NCBI RefSeq assembly: GCF_003428625.2
Contig: NZ_QVQT02000002.1
Location: 779,026 to 843,025, forward strand
Direction of reading: 5' to 3'
Source: Paracidobacterium acidisoli
Lineage (GTDB): Bacteria > Acidobacteriota > Terriglobia > Terriglobales > Acidobacteriaceae
Length of the DNA: 64,000 nt
Shown: positions 9,901-16,778 of the stretch, piece after piece
Numbering within the stretch: position 1 is the stretch's first letter
Layout: each line of letters opens with the position of its first letter
Translations under genes and position numbers: made by a program
Notes under the pieces: model-generated
What the model was told of the DNA's origin: nothing
Database searches by the model: none
What the model saw: the letters and a program-made list of their open reading frames with translations, nothing else

Positions 9901-10190
9901 CGGTCGAGGTAGCGGAGGATGGCCGGCCAGGCGGCCTCAGGATACGCGGAGCCGTAGGGCAGGACGAGGAGGTCGGTATCGGCGCTGTCGAGGGCCGGGG
10001 CAAGGCTGGCGGCGTTGCGGAAATCGGCAGCGGCAAAGGCGGAGCGCAGGGCGGACTCGGAGGGTGCGGGCGCATCGGCGGAGGGAAAGCCGGACTGCCA
10101 GAAGACGACGGTATGGCCGGCGGCGTGGGCGGCGGAGGCGGAGCCGACGAGAAGGACGATGGCGATGAGGGAGAGGACGATTCGGCGCAT
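6963..10190 (-). CDS. Large secreted GH5/GH42-like glycoside hydrolase
   Basis: The start is the ATG at 10190, which gives the signal peptide MRRIVLSLIAIVLLVGSASA; an upstream GTG at 10232 adds 14 unsuited residues. The 1075-residue protein has an N-terminal region resembling a type 1 glutamine-amidotransferase fold (LLVLPYGSAYPEAAW, NLIVLGGKAF; about 20-230), a beta-rich linker, and a central TIM barrel (about 370-760). The barrel holds WDLINEPSA, with the expected acid/base Glu near 512, and LIQETGEQ, with the expected nucleophile near 684. A C-terminal GATase-like region (GGTLLVSGP) and a beta domain follow. This resembles clan GH-A enzymes of the GH42 or GH5 kind but is longer than usual. 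The substrate is probably a plant beta-glycan or galactoside. It is preceded by no obvious Shine-Dalgarno sequence. Confidence 0.8.
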   Translation of the reverse strand: MRRIVLSLIAIVLLVGSASAAHAAGHTVVFWQSGFPSADAPAPSESALRSAFAAADFRNAASLAPALDSADTDLLVLPYGSAYPEAAWPAILRYLDRGGNLIVLGGKAFTRAAYQDASGWHLRAPSVAQSLELFIHDYQQTPGSAGLTFTPNEDVTPQLPSFSWSRAFSPVLRLSVVEKYHRDGSTGDEDADLTTLAWGERDGHKLAAPVYEIDHNTYRFIGGRWLFVACDPDASFFSNTQLLAELGALATRRSDRFTFRPRLPLFLPGEALEFRFTPSDPLTPQPSGDQLRIRVTAEQGGTPYEATLPADSAHPVTLPQSAESGSGLHTVVATLLRDGKPLRTDRSAFWIRDWSYLLSGPKLTVGPDYFQLDGKPLPVVGTTYMSSDVQRLYLMRPNAYVWDHDMAQIRAAGLDMIRSGLWSAWDPELAANGQVSEDALRTIEAFLMCARHNHLPVQFNLFAFLPENLGGLNAYLDPTALRAQSLYVSSLARRFHDVPFLAWDLINEPSANSNLWKTQPVGDPFEQAAWRAWLKQRYPDPATLFDAWAEPSYGMGRQLQPQTGSIPPETAAADPYALPKAGAFGFDSVRTGYNPLKVYDYYLFTQDIFADWVRKMRNLIESTGSTQLITVGQEENGVGNRLSPAYFSQLIDFTADHTWWDFDGSLWASLAAKFPGKPMLIQETGEQQRLFEDSHLRLTAQEEGWQLERKIAMAFAQGTGALEWVWNVNSYMANDNEIPIGAVRPDGTEKPEAEVLSAYAAFIAKSPGSFTRITLPQVTLVTSQAIQYSNMNPQAQDVQKKALRALAYYDHTPARMLPENRLAELGSPKLVILPAAQALTDRAWQQLLDYAAAGGTLLVSGPVAWNEHWQTVNRLASLHADAPGLEAKILPLDVRQSTLDLPGEKPIDVSFPTIIQQLPLQVLRFADGKSVESIPHGKGRILWARDPVEFAEGYDATAALYRYALAQAAAAAPFRQVTPLSPGVLAFPTVLDDAVLYSFSNESLDAQPIDLTDALTGDRIRFTLAAQRGAMLLLDRRSGAVLAAYGPAAATPATIKARLGEGKPDTHPSRHRPAA

Positions 10191-10809
10191 GGTATCGATA
10201 CCGCAGGTTTCCACGGGAGTTAACGATACCACTGCGGCGGGTCTCAGAGGCGGGTAGGGCTCGGCAGGCTTTTCTTTTCGGTCTGCCGGTCAGGATGCGA
10301 ATCTGTGTCCGATAAGACAGGCCCGGGGCTGAAGCCCGCCTTTCTCACATCTTCATTCCCCCGGCTAAAGATCACCCCAGCGAACATTGTTCGCCGGGGG
10401 CCCCGATTGCCGGGGGCTTCTACCGGGTCTTGCTGACGCGAGACAGGATGTATTTCAAGGCCATGTTGCAGAGGCTGGATTCCAGGTCGTTACATAACTC
10501 GATTTAAGTTCGGCGGAACTCGCGCCGGACAATTTTCAACAGCGCGATGGTTCGTTTGATTCGCTCCTGAGCGCGATGGTTCGTTTGATTCGCTCCTGTG
10601 GAGCACTTCTGTGAGCTGAACAGCTCCGTAAGCGCTTGCCATAAGCTTCAGGTTGTATGACATCCCTGCGAAGCTTCTGCACCCCGGCTTCCTGGAGCAG
10701 CGCTTATGAGGAGTAATCGCCGAGCGAGGTCTTAAATAAGCGCAGCGGTTTGTCAGCATCGGACGAATGCCGAAATCCTTTGATTGCCCGCAAAACTCGG
10801 GGTATATGC
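10191..10809. repeat. Repeat modules and a 29-bp tandem duplication; no clear gene
   Basis: The promoter-proximal side of the GH gene is followed by CGGGGCTGAAGCCCG (10324-10338), then a CCCCCGGCTAAAG hairpin (10358-10442) interrupted by a 39-bp insert (10371-10409) identical to that at 2284-2322. A perfect 29-bp tandem duplication follows at 10541-10569 and 10570-10598. From about 10600 to 10809 I see nothing recognisable. A 110-codon minus-strand frame here is not supported. Confidence 0.7.
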
Positions 10810-12054
10810 TTAAGCCTTCCACGTCAACTTAAGGAGCGGGTAATACATCGATACAGGGCTATCTACGGAGTCTGGATCTTTGAGCGCCATTCGAACCTGA
10901 TTCGCGATTTCAGATATATAAGTTTGCAGTTTAGGTAAAAGTCCGTAAATATCACCAGTATCGATTTTGACGGTTCGGTATTGATCTATGTCGAAAGGGA
11001 TAGCCTCTGACGCACGAATCACTTGCACGGTCGGCTGTCGCGTCGCATGCCGCAAACACAATTCGTAGAATACGTTCGGATTGTGAAAAGAAAGGTCTGC
11101 TATCACGAGGCGTGCATTAAGGATGTGCTCTAACACTTGCTTGCCGATCATACCGGGTTTTCCGATCTGATCAGCGCGAACCAAGCGTAGATCAAACTCC
11201 TTCAGTGCTGGCGTGATCACGAATTCCATAAAAAAGTCTGAATGCTTCCGTTGCTCAGAGTCATCTCCTCCGATTGGAGTGATGTAGAAGCAGATTGACT
11301 CATAGCCATCGAGTTGAGAAATTGCTTGTAGCGAGGCATCCTGCGTCTCTAGGCGAGTTGGAACAGCTGCGGACGAGCCAGCTATCTTCCCCGTCTCCTC
11401 AAGCCCGTGTTCGATGGTAATCAGACGCTCGGAGCCCGCAATAGTTCGCAGCAGCCCTAAAAACGTCGCATTCAGGATGAATGTGTCCACACATTCCGAA
11501 AGAGATGTCTCGCTAGGCTCAGATTCTCTAAGAGCGTCGATCAAGAATTCCTTACTCGGTAGCTTCTGGCCTTTGCAACGCTCATAGAGAAAATTGAACG
11601 GTTCAATGTTCTTAATAGCAAGATCGAACCGAGCCTGCAGCTTCTTCGGAGGCGGAACATCATCTCCAGTTGCGAGAGCTCCCTCCGCGGTTAACTCTAG
11701 AAAATCAGCTTGATATCCGCCTTTCGTTAGCCCATAGCGTGATGAATTAGTAATCAACTGGCGGCTAGGTCCGCTGTCTGGGCTTTTCCCCATCTTGTCG
11801 AAAAGTGTAAGTTTGCGCACGCGTGTCTGGCCAGCGGCGTATTTCTGAAAGGCTTCAGCAACCACCAAAGCGTCCTGGAATGTAGAGGCAGGAAAATTCC
11901 GAGAACCCCTCGGTTTTGAGGTATCAGCCTTACTTGCTGTTGGTTTGGCAGTCTTTTTTGCACGCTTCTTCTTGGCCTTTTTTGTTGCAGCCTTCTTGAT
12001 GCTTTGCGGCTGCGAATCTTGTGGAGAGGTTGCTTTTTCTTCGTTTTCAGCCAT
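10810..12054 (-). CDS. TIR/nucleoside-deoxyribosyltransferase-like protein, defence candidate
   Basis: The start is the ATG at 12054 (MAENEEKATSPQDS); AAGGAGAG lies about 15 nt upstream, a rather long spacing. The 414-residue protein has a Lys/Ala-rich disordered segment (about 20-45) and an N-terminal helical, winged-helix-like domain (about 50-190: FPASTFQDALVVAEAFQK, SRQLITNSSRYGLTKGG, LELTAEG). The C-terminal alpha/beta domain (about 255-375) carries FYITPIGG, VRADQIGKPGMI, VIADLSFHNPNVFYELCLRHA and TVQVIRA. The D-L-S-x-x-N-P-N-V-x-Y-E-L signature, with Glu near 333, is typical of the nucleoside 2-deoxyribosyltransferase/TIR-like fold, which cleaves N-glycosidic bonds and recurs as an NAD-degrading effector in antiphage systems. 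Base composition is clearly less GC-rich than the neighbours, suggesting transfer. No partner gene is adjacent. The domain call is good; the defence role is inference. Confidence 0.72.
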   Translation of the reverse strand: MAENEEKATSPQDSQPQSIKKAATKKAKKKRAKKTAKPTASKADTSKPRGSRNFPASTFQDALVVAEAFQKYAAGQTRVRKLTLFDKMGKSPDSGPSRQLITNSSRYGLTKGGYQADFLELTAEGALATGDDVPPPKKLQARFDLAIKNIEPFNFLYERCKGQKLPSKEFLIDALRESEPSETSLSECVDTFILNATFLGLLRTIAGSERLITIEHGLEETGKIAGSSAAVPTRLETQDASLQAISQLDGYESICFYITPIGGDDSEQRKHSDFFMEFVITPALKEFDLRLVRADQIGKPGMIGKQVLEHILNARLVIADLSFHNPNVFYELCLRHATRQPTVQVIRASEAIPFDIDQYRTVKIDTGDIYGLLPKLQTYISEIANQVRMALKDPDSVDSPVSMYYPLLKLTWKA

Positions 12055-12556
12055 AGTTAAGGTACGGCTCTCCTTCAAGCCCAGAAAAATTAGTAAGTCA
12101 GACTTCACAGAAAGATACGGCGAACGTACATCTGCGAGCAAGCGACATAAATAGTTTGGCGTCAGATCGCCGATTCACGTCATCACGATCAGTACCGATA
12201 AGTCAGCTTCTCGTCTGTGATTGTCGGGAGCGATATGAGGTCGCGAATTTCGCAGCAGCCTGGATTCTTCCTTCCCACCTTTGCTGCGCAAAGATGGGGC
12301 ACCCGGGATTTTCGCAGGAGAAGGAAAAGCAGATCCAGATCTCTCTCCGCAGGGGGATCGCGCTCCCGCCTGGAATGCACAGGAAAAGCGATTTTTACTG
12401 GACTATCCCGCATCCCCGCGTTTAGGATATTGTGCATATCGTGCAACCGATCTTTCTTAATACCCATCGGTTGCACTCCCCCCTTTTCCCTTCCCCGCTG
12501 CTTCGCCGGCGGACCAACGCACAATCTGAGCGAGATCAACTCCGAAAGGACAGAGG
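12055..12556. other. Divergent intergenic region with a hairpin repeat
   Basis: This region separates the TIR-like gene from the exported PPC gene. It holds one CCCACCTTTGC/GCAAAGATGGGG hairpin (12274-12299) of the CCCACCTT family, in an uninterrupted form, followed by ACCCGGG, and the long inverted repeat listed separately. No open frame with a credible start is seen, and no clear promoter for either gene. Confidence 0.6.
12441..12476. promoter_or_regulatory. 11-bp perfect inverted repeat upstream of the PPC gene
   Basis: GTGCAACCGAT (12441-12451) and ATCGGTTGCAC (12466-12476) are perfect inverted arms separated by 14 bp, ending 80 bp before the start of the exported PPC gene. There is no T-run after the arm, so a terminator is less likely than an operator or mRNA leader hairpin. 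Confidence 0.5.
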
Positions 12557-13138
12557 ATGAACAGGATTCGTTTGCTTGCCGCAACGATGACGGTGCTGAC
12601 GGCCGTGTCGGTGGCAGCACAGACAGGAACGCGGCAGCCCTTCGATGGACCGTATATTTCACCGTCGCGACCGGTGACCAGCGGGCTGGCTCCCAGCATG
12701 AAGGTGAAGCTGGTGATGGATACGCCGCAGGAGAAGGTCTATTCGATCGTCTTCAGCAAGGGCGATGAAGCGCTGAGCGGGCTGACCGATTTTGCGAAGA
12801 AGTACCACGTCGTCGATGGGCACTTTACAGCGATCGGGGCGGTGAGCAGCGCAACGGTGGCGTGGCTGGATCTCTCGATCAAAAAGTATCACCGCATCTC
12901 GATTCCCGAGCAGGTGGAGGTGCTTTCGATGGTGGGGGATATCTCGACGTATCAGGGAAAGCCGATGATCCACATGCACGCGGTGTTTGCGCGGCATGAC
13001 GGAAGCACGATTGGCGGCCATATCTTCGAAGCGAATGTGAACCCGACGCTTGAGGTATTTGTGACGGCGTATCCGACACCACTGGAGCGGCGTCCGGATG
13101 ATGCGTCGGGCATGAAGGTGATCGAGCCGACGATGTAA
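12557..13138 (+). CDS. Exported PPC/DUF296-domain protein
   Basis: The 193-residue protein starts at ATG 12557, with GAAAGGACAGAGG just upstream. It has a signal peptide (MNRIRLLAATMTVLTAVSVAAQ) and then a PPC (DUF296) domain (about 45-180). Family features are FSKGDEALSGLTDFAKKY, VVDGHFTAIGAV, MIHMHAVFARHDG and GGHIFEANVNPTLEVFVT. The His residues near 138, 140 and 146 and the GGH match the metal site of bacterial PPC proteins. PPC domains are best known from plant AT-hook DNA-binding proteins and cytosolic bacterial trimers. An exported copy is therefore unlikely to bind DNA and may be a metal-dependent enzyme or binding protein. Function is unknown. A GGGGCTGAAGCCCC hairpin plus T-rich tract sits 23 bp after the stop. 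Confidence 0.85.
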   Translation: MNRIRLLAATMTVLTAVSVAAQTGTRQPFDGPYISPSRPVTSGLAPSMKVKLVMDTPQEKVYSIVFSKGDEALSGLTDFAKKYHVVDGHFTAIGAVSSATVAWLDLSIKKYHRISIPEQVEVLSMVGDISTYQGKPMIHMHAVFARHDGSTIGGHIFEANVNPTLEVFVTAYPTPLERRPDDASGMKVIEPTM

Positions 13139-13341
13139 GGGCGGTTTTCCGTACCGAGGCCGGGGCTGAAGCCCCTTTCTTCTTTGAGCATTCATTCACC
13201 GGGCTAAAGCCCGGTGCTTCTACCGGGTCTCGCTGACGCGAGACGAAAAGCAACCGCAGATCCCTCGGCTTCGCTCGGGATGACAGGGTATTAAAGAAGA
13301 AAGGCTCCGGCGAAGATGGCGGAGCCTTTCTTCTTTGGGAA
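13139..13341. repeat. Hairpin repeat modules between convergent genes
   Basis: Modules are GGGGCTGAAGCCCC (13162-13175) followed by TTTCTTCTTT, CCGGGCTAAAGCCCGG plus its tail ending in GACGCGAGAC (13199-13243), and GATCCCTCGGCTTCGCTCGG (13259-13278). The rest is the bidirectional terminator listed separately. Confidence 0.85.
13293..13336 (-). terminator. Bidirectional intrinsic terminator
   Basis: AAAGAAGAAAGGCTCCG (13293-13309) pairs perfectly with CGGAGCCTTTCTTCTTT (13320-13336): a GC core flanked by A-rich and T-rich arms on both sides. It lies just after the enolase-family gene (minus strand) and could also stop transcription coming from the PPC gene. Confidence 0.85.
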
Positions 13342-14661
13342 TCAGAAGGTGAGGATGCGCTGCGAGTCGATGCGGGCCGGGTTGAGCTGGACGTTGAATC
13401 CGGGGCCGGTGGGCAGAGCGATGTGGGCGCGCACGGGGACGAGGGGGTTGCTCTCGAAGTGGTAGTAGTGGCGCATTTTGTTGATGAGGTACTCGCCGAT
13501 GGGGAAGGTCATGGGCGACTGGCTGGCGATGACGTGGATGGCGGCGCGGAGGCTGTGTCCATGAGGGATGACGGGCAGGTCGTAGATGGAAGCGACAGTG
13601 CCGATTTTGAGCAGCTCGGAGACGCCGCCGCACCACTCGGGGTCGGCCTGAACGACGGAGAGCGCGTTGGCTTCGAGGTAGCGGTGCACCTCCCACCGAC
13701 CGTAGAGGTGCTCGCCGGCGGCGATGGGGATGGTAGTGCTGCGGTGCATGAGAGCGAAGCTGTCGACCTTCTCGGGGTGCGTGGCTTCCTCGATCCAGCG
13801 GGGGCGGTACTGCTCGACCTGATGGGCCCATTCGAGGGTGTAGGTCTGGTCCCAGCCGCTGTAGGCGTCGAACATGAGCTCGGTGTCGTTGCCGAGGGTT
13901 TCGCGCAGGATGCGGACGAGCTCGATGTTCTTCTTCATGCCGTCGGCGCCTGAGCCGGGGCCGTAGCCCATGAACCACTTCTGGTAGCGGTAGCCTTCCT
14001 TTTGCACGGCGAGGCAGCGGGCGCGCACGGCGTCGGGCTCAAGGGAGAAGCCGAGGCAGCTTGCGTACATCTCGACGGACTCGCGGGTGGGGCCGCCGAG
14101 GAGGCGGTAGACGGGCACGTTGTAGCAGCGGCCGCGGATGTCCCATAGGGTGTTGTCGACGGCGCTGATGGCCATCATGAAGAAGCCGGCGCGGGAGTGG
14201 CGGTTGGAGCGGTACATCTGGTCCCAGAGGGCTTCGCCGGCGAGCGCATCTTTGCCGAGGAGGAAGGGCGCGAGGTCGGTGTGCACGACGTAGGCGGCAT
14301 CGCGCTCGATGGGGCCGTAGAGGCCTTCGATGCCGGCATCGGTTTTGATGCGGACGTAGATGGCTTCGGTGGAGAAGTCCTTCGTGCCGGAGGGCTTGTC
14401 GGCGTGGGGATCGGGGCGGAGATCGTCGTAGATGTCGAGGGGATTGACCTGCTGCTGGCGGTTGACGCCGGCTTCGTCCTGATAGTGGCCGTGGAGCTCA
14501 AGCAGCTCGACGGCGGTGATTTTGAGCGGCGAGCCGCCGCCGCTTTGCGCGGGCGAGGAAGACGAAGAGGAACCGGTAAAGGAGCGCGCTCCGGCCGAAG
14601 GGGCTGCGAGAGCAGTTGCCATCATGCCGGCCATCAGGTCCCGGCGATTCATGGAGAGCAT
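13342..14661 (-). CDS. Tat-exported enolase-superfamily dehydratase (mandelate racemase family)
   Basis: The start is ATG 14661 with GGGGAT 8 nt upstream; an ATG three codons on (14652) is an alternative. The 439-residue product begins with the twin-arginine signal MNRRDLMAGMMATALAAPSAGA. The capping domain is N-terminal and the barrel follows. Metal ligands expected from the family are seen as Asp in LMFDAYSGW (about 263), Glu in WIEEATHP (about 289) and Glu in AAGEHLYG (about 313); the catalytic His lies in PHGHS (about 367). The family dehydrates sugar acids such as gluconate, galactonate and rhamnonate, or racemises hydroxy acids. The exact substrate cannot be read. Export of such an enzyme would place acid-sugar dehydration in the periplasm. 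It precedes the predicted IclR regulon but has no copy of its operator. Confidence 0.87.
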   Translation of the reverse strand: MLSMNRRDLMAGMMATALAAPSAGARSFTGSSSSSSPAQSGGGSPLKITAVELLELHGHYQDEAGVNRQQQVNPLDIYDDLRPDPHADKPSGTKDFSTEAIYVRIKTDAGIEGLYGPIERDAAYVVHTDLAPFLLGKDALAGEALWDQMYRSNRHSRAGFFMMAISAVDNTLWDIRGRCYNVPVYRLLGGPTRESVEMYASCLGFSLEPDAVRARCLAVQKEGYRYQKWFMGYGPGSGADGMKKNIELVRILRETLGNDTELMFDAYSGWDQTYTLEWAHQVEQYRPRWIEEATHPEKVDSFALMHRSTTIPIAAGEHLYGRWEVHRYLEANALSVVQADPEWCGGVSELLKIGTVASIYDLPVIPHGHSLRAAIHVIASQSPMTFPIGEYLINKMRHYYHFESNPLVPVRAHIALPTGPGFNVQLNPARIDSQRILTF

Positions 14662-15269
14662 GGTCCAATCCCCGCTTTCATTGCATAGGGTGTGTGGTGA
14701 TGCGTGAAGGAGTAACGGATGGGTTCGCTCCACAGAGTATCGCTCGCAATGCGGTGGATGCAAACGGACCTGGGCCTGGCGCAGCGGGATTCTTTTGTCC
14801 GCCTGTTCACCCGGGTCTCGCTGACGCGAGACGAAAAGCAGATCCCTCGGCTTCGCTCGGGATGACAGAGGGAAGGTGTCGGGATGACATGGGAATATTC
14901 GGGTGACAGGGAGGGAGTTTTATTCCCACGTCCGAAAATCCGGACATGGGGCACCCAGATTCAATATCGCCTTCCCACCTTAGCTTCTCCACCCCAGCGC
15001 ACGAACACCACGTGCGCAGGGGACCCCGGTTCGCGAAGGTGGGGCACCCGGATTCTGCGAACACCCAACCTCATGAAAAGCAAATGCAGATCCCTCGACT
15101 TCGCTCGGGATGACAAAAGGGAGGATTTGGGATGACAAGGGAAGGATTTTTATTCCCATGTCCGAAAAGACGGACATGGGGCACCCGATCTCTTTCAGAT
15201 TTTCATTCGCAGGGGCTGAAGCGCCGGTCTTCTGCCGAGTGGTTCTGATTGGCTCTGTGCAGAGAGAAC
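14662..15269. repeat. Mosaic of small hairpin repeats
   Basis: No gene is seen. Modules: a CACCCGGGTCTCGCTGACG tail (14807-14833), GATCCCTCGGCTTCGCTCGG (14841-14860), CCCACGTCCG/CGGACATGGG (14924-14949), CCCACCTT/AAGGTGGG (14974-15044) whose loop carries the B insert (hairpin 14992-15022), GATCCCTCGACTTCGCTCGG (15086-15105), CCCATGTCCG/CGGACATGGG (15155-15180), and a degenerate GGGGCTGAAGC (15212-15222). Confidence 0.85.
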
Positions 15270-15434
15270 AAACCGCCTGCAGCTTCGGTGCTGGTTTTCA
15301 CCGAAAGTGCAGGCGGCTGTCTGTCAGGGAACGGGACTGAGAAAAGAACAGGCTCAGTCAAATCGCTCCTCCCGGAATTTTTTTCAACCCGTGAACTGTT
15401 CCGAGGGAGGTGGTTCAGTGAACAGCCGGGCTGT
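15270..15434. ncRNA. Possible structured RNA next to the cytochrome c gene
   Basis: Four inverted repeats follow one another in 165 bp without a coding frame: an 18-bp arm pair 15273-15290 / 15299-15316 with two mismatches; GACTGAG / CTCAGTC (15335-15341, 15353-15359); CTCCTCCCGG (15366-15375) facing CCGAGGGAGG (15401-15410) across a T7 run; and ACAGCCGGGCTGT (15422-15434). Read on the minus strand this would be the 3' UTR of the cytochrome gene; read on the plus strand it would be an independent RNA. No homology is recognised. Confidence 0.3.
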
Positions 15435-15823
15435 CACTGAGTCTTCAGATACGCGACAACACTTTCAATCTCGCTTTTTGACAGGGTGCCTGCGAACGAG
15501 GGCATGTGCCCCCTGCCGTGAGTAATGATGTTGACGGCGTCGGCGGGCGTGATCTTCAACTGAGAGCCGGGATCAAACACGCCGTGAAGATTGGGCGGAC
15601 CAAAGGGCGACATGTCGCCGGGCTGCTTGCTGTGGCAGACAATGCAGCGCTTGTGAAAGATGGCGTCTCCCTGCTTTGCATGAGCACTGGCCACGGGAGG
15701 CGGAGTGGCGGACAACGCCGCAAAGCCCGCTGCGGAAAAGGCCGCGATTGCAATAGCGGCCACCACAGACTGGCGGACGAGCGACGCCGGCGAGGAACGA
15801 TGTGCGATGGGGTACTGTTTCAT
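15434..15823 (-). CDS. Periplasmic monohaem cytochrome c
   Basis: This 129-residue protein has a hydrophobic N-terminal segment (about 18-40) that serves as signal or anchor, then a class I cytochrome c fold with haem motif CIVCH (C60, C63, H64) and the axial Met in GRGHMPSFAG (M107). It would carry electrons in the periplasm, for example from the PQQ dehydrogenase encoded at 27695-29959. The predicted IclR-type operator ends only 10 bp before its ATG, where a Shine-Dalgarno sequence would be; none is visible, so translation may be leaderless or the start may be further in. Co-regulation with the sugar oxidation genes is inferred from that operator. Confidence 0.9.
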   Translation of the reverse strand: MKQYPIAHRSSPASLVRQSVVAAIAIAAFSAAGFAALSATPPPVASAHAKQGDAIFHKRCIVCHSKQPGDMSPFGPPNLHGVFDPGSQLKITPADAVNIITHGRGHMPSFAGTLSKSEIESVVAYLKTQ

Positions 15824-15833
15824 ATTTGAAATT

Positions 15834-15860
15834 ATTGCGTATTATGCAATTTTCATTGCG
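15834..15860. promoter_or_regulatory. Predicted IclR-type operator, site 1 (cytochrome c)
   Basis: ATTGCGTATTATGCAAT (15834-15850) is a near-perfect palindrome, followed after 4 bp (TTTC) by the third half-site ATTGCG (15855-15860). It lies 10-37 bp before the cytochrome start. Confidence 0.75.
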
Positions 15861-16039
15861 TTTTAACCTGTTACCACTTTATGACTGCCCCTTTGCGGGA
15901 GTCAAGCGGTTATGCCGGAAATGCAGGGAACGGGCGTGATTTCCGAGTGGAGCCGGCCGCCGGAAGGCGCTGTAGTCTGCGCGGTATTCCGGCGGCGACT
16001 GCTGATGAGATGCAAAGATGGACGGAGAGGAAAGCGGGC

Positions 16040-16426
16040 TCAGTCCGGAAACGTAATGTCTTCAAAAAATTTGTAGGTGCTGAGGTCGGAGGGCGGCGCG
16101 AAGAAGCAGGCGACCTTCATCTCCTCGTTACCGAGATTCTGGAGCATGTGGATGCTTCCCTGCGGGAAGAGAACGGCGCAGCCCGCCTTCACCGGCTCGA
16201 CCACGCCGTCGATCATGACGCGGCCGGAGCTGCTGAGGATGTAGATGACCTCTTCTCCGTTGGGATGAGAGTGCGCGGGACGCACGGCCTGGCCGGGCGC
16301 GACCCTGATGACGCACATGGTGCAGTGCTGCGCATTGGTGTTTTCATTGGTCACCACCCAGCGCAGTCCGCGCCCGGGAAGGTCGAGCTCTTCCACGGTG
16401 GTTTCGTCGACGATTGGAAGCTTCAT
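16040..16426 (-). CDS. Small cupin-domain protein
   Basis: A single cupin barrel of 128 residues. Start ATG 16426 is preceded by GCAGGAGTACAGT. The metal-binding cupin motif 1 is AHSHPNGEEVIYIL (H52, H54, E58/E59), and H93 in FPQGSIHML belongs to motif 2, so the metal site is complete. Related small cupins linearise or isomerise sugar acids (KdgF type) or act as dioxygenases or binding proteins. Its place between the cytochrome and the transketolase-like gene, all on the same strand, favours a role in the same sugar pathway, but the 352-bp repeat-filled gap behind the transketolase gene makes cotranscription uncertain. No operator copy was found directly upstream. Confidence 0.8.
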   Translation of the reverse strand: MKLPIVDETTVEELDLPGRGLRWVVTNENTNAQHCTMCVIRVAPGQAVRPAHSHPNGEEVIYILSSSGRVMIDGVVEPVKAGCAVLFPQGSIHMLQNLGNEEMKVACFFAPPSDLSTYKFFEDITFPD

Positions 16427-16778
16427 ACTGTACTCCTGCTGAACCTGTATTGATGGTGGGTTCGCCTGAAAGAACCCGTCTCACAGGGGCTAAAGCCCGG
16501 ACTTATTTGCAGCCACTTTCGGCACGACTGAAGTCGTGCCCTGATACAAAACAAATGCAAACCGGCCCACGACCTGATTGCTGGCCAGTCTGCCATACAG
16601 AGAGAGCAAACCGGCCCTCAACGGCTAAAGCCGCACCGATACTGCTGGTCTTGCGGCACGGCTGAAGCCGTGCCCCTTCAAAACAACGGCTTTTCCACAA
16701 GCTCTGGAGCCGTGCTTCCGCAAGCTCTGAAGTCGTGCCCTGATACAAAACAAATGCAAACCGGCCCACTTGTTTATG
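16427..16778. repeat. Repeat modules with a 40-bp perfect direct repeat
   Basis: Modules: GGGGCTAAAGCCC (16483-16495); GGCACGACTGAAGTCGTGCC plus CTGATACAAA (16521-16550); an ACGGCTAAAGCCG (16621-16633); GGCACGGCTGAAGCCGTGCC (16655-16674). A 40-bp sequence starting AAGTCGTGCCCTGATACAAA is repeated perfectly at 16531-16570 and 16730-16769. No gene is seen. Confidence 0.85.

Noticed and set aside
10490-10822. A 110-codon minus-strand frame near the TIR-like gene
   Set aside because: It overlaps the end of that gene and runs through the 29-bp tandem duplication, which keeps no frame-consistent repeat; no domain, no ribosome site.
10490-13138. A prophage or insertion sequence around the low-GC gene
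   Set aside because: No integrase, transposase, terminal inverted repeats or tRNA attachment site was found.
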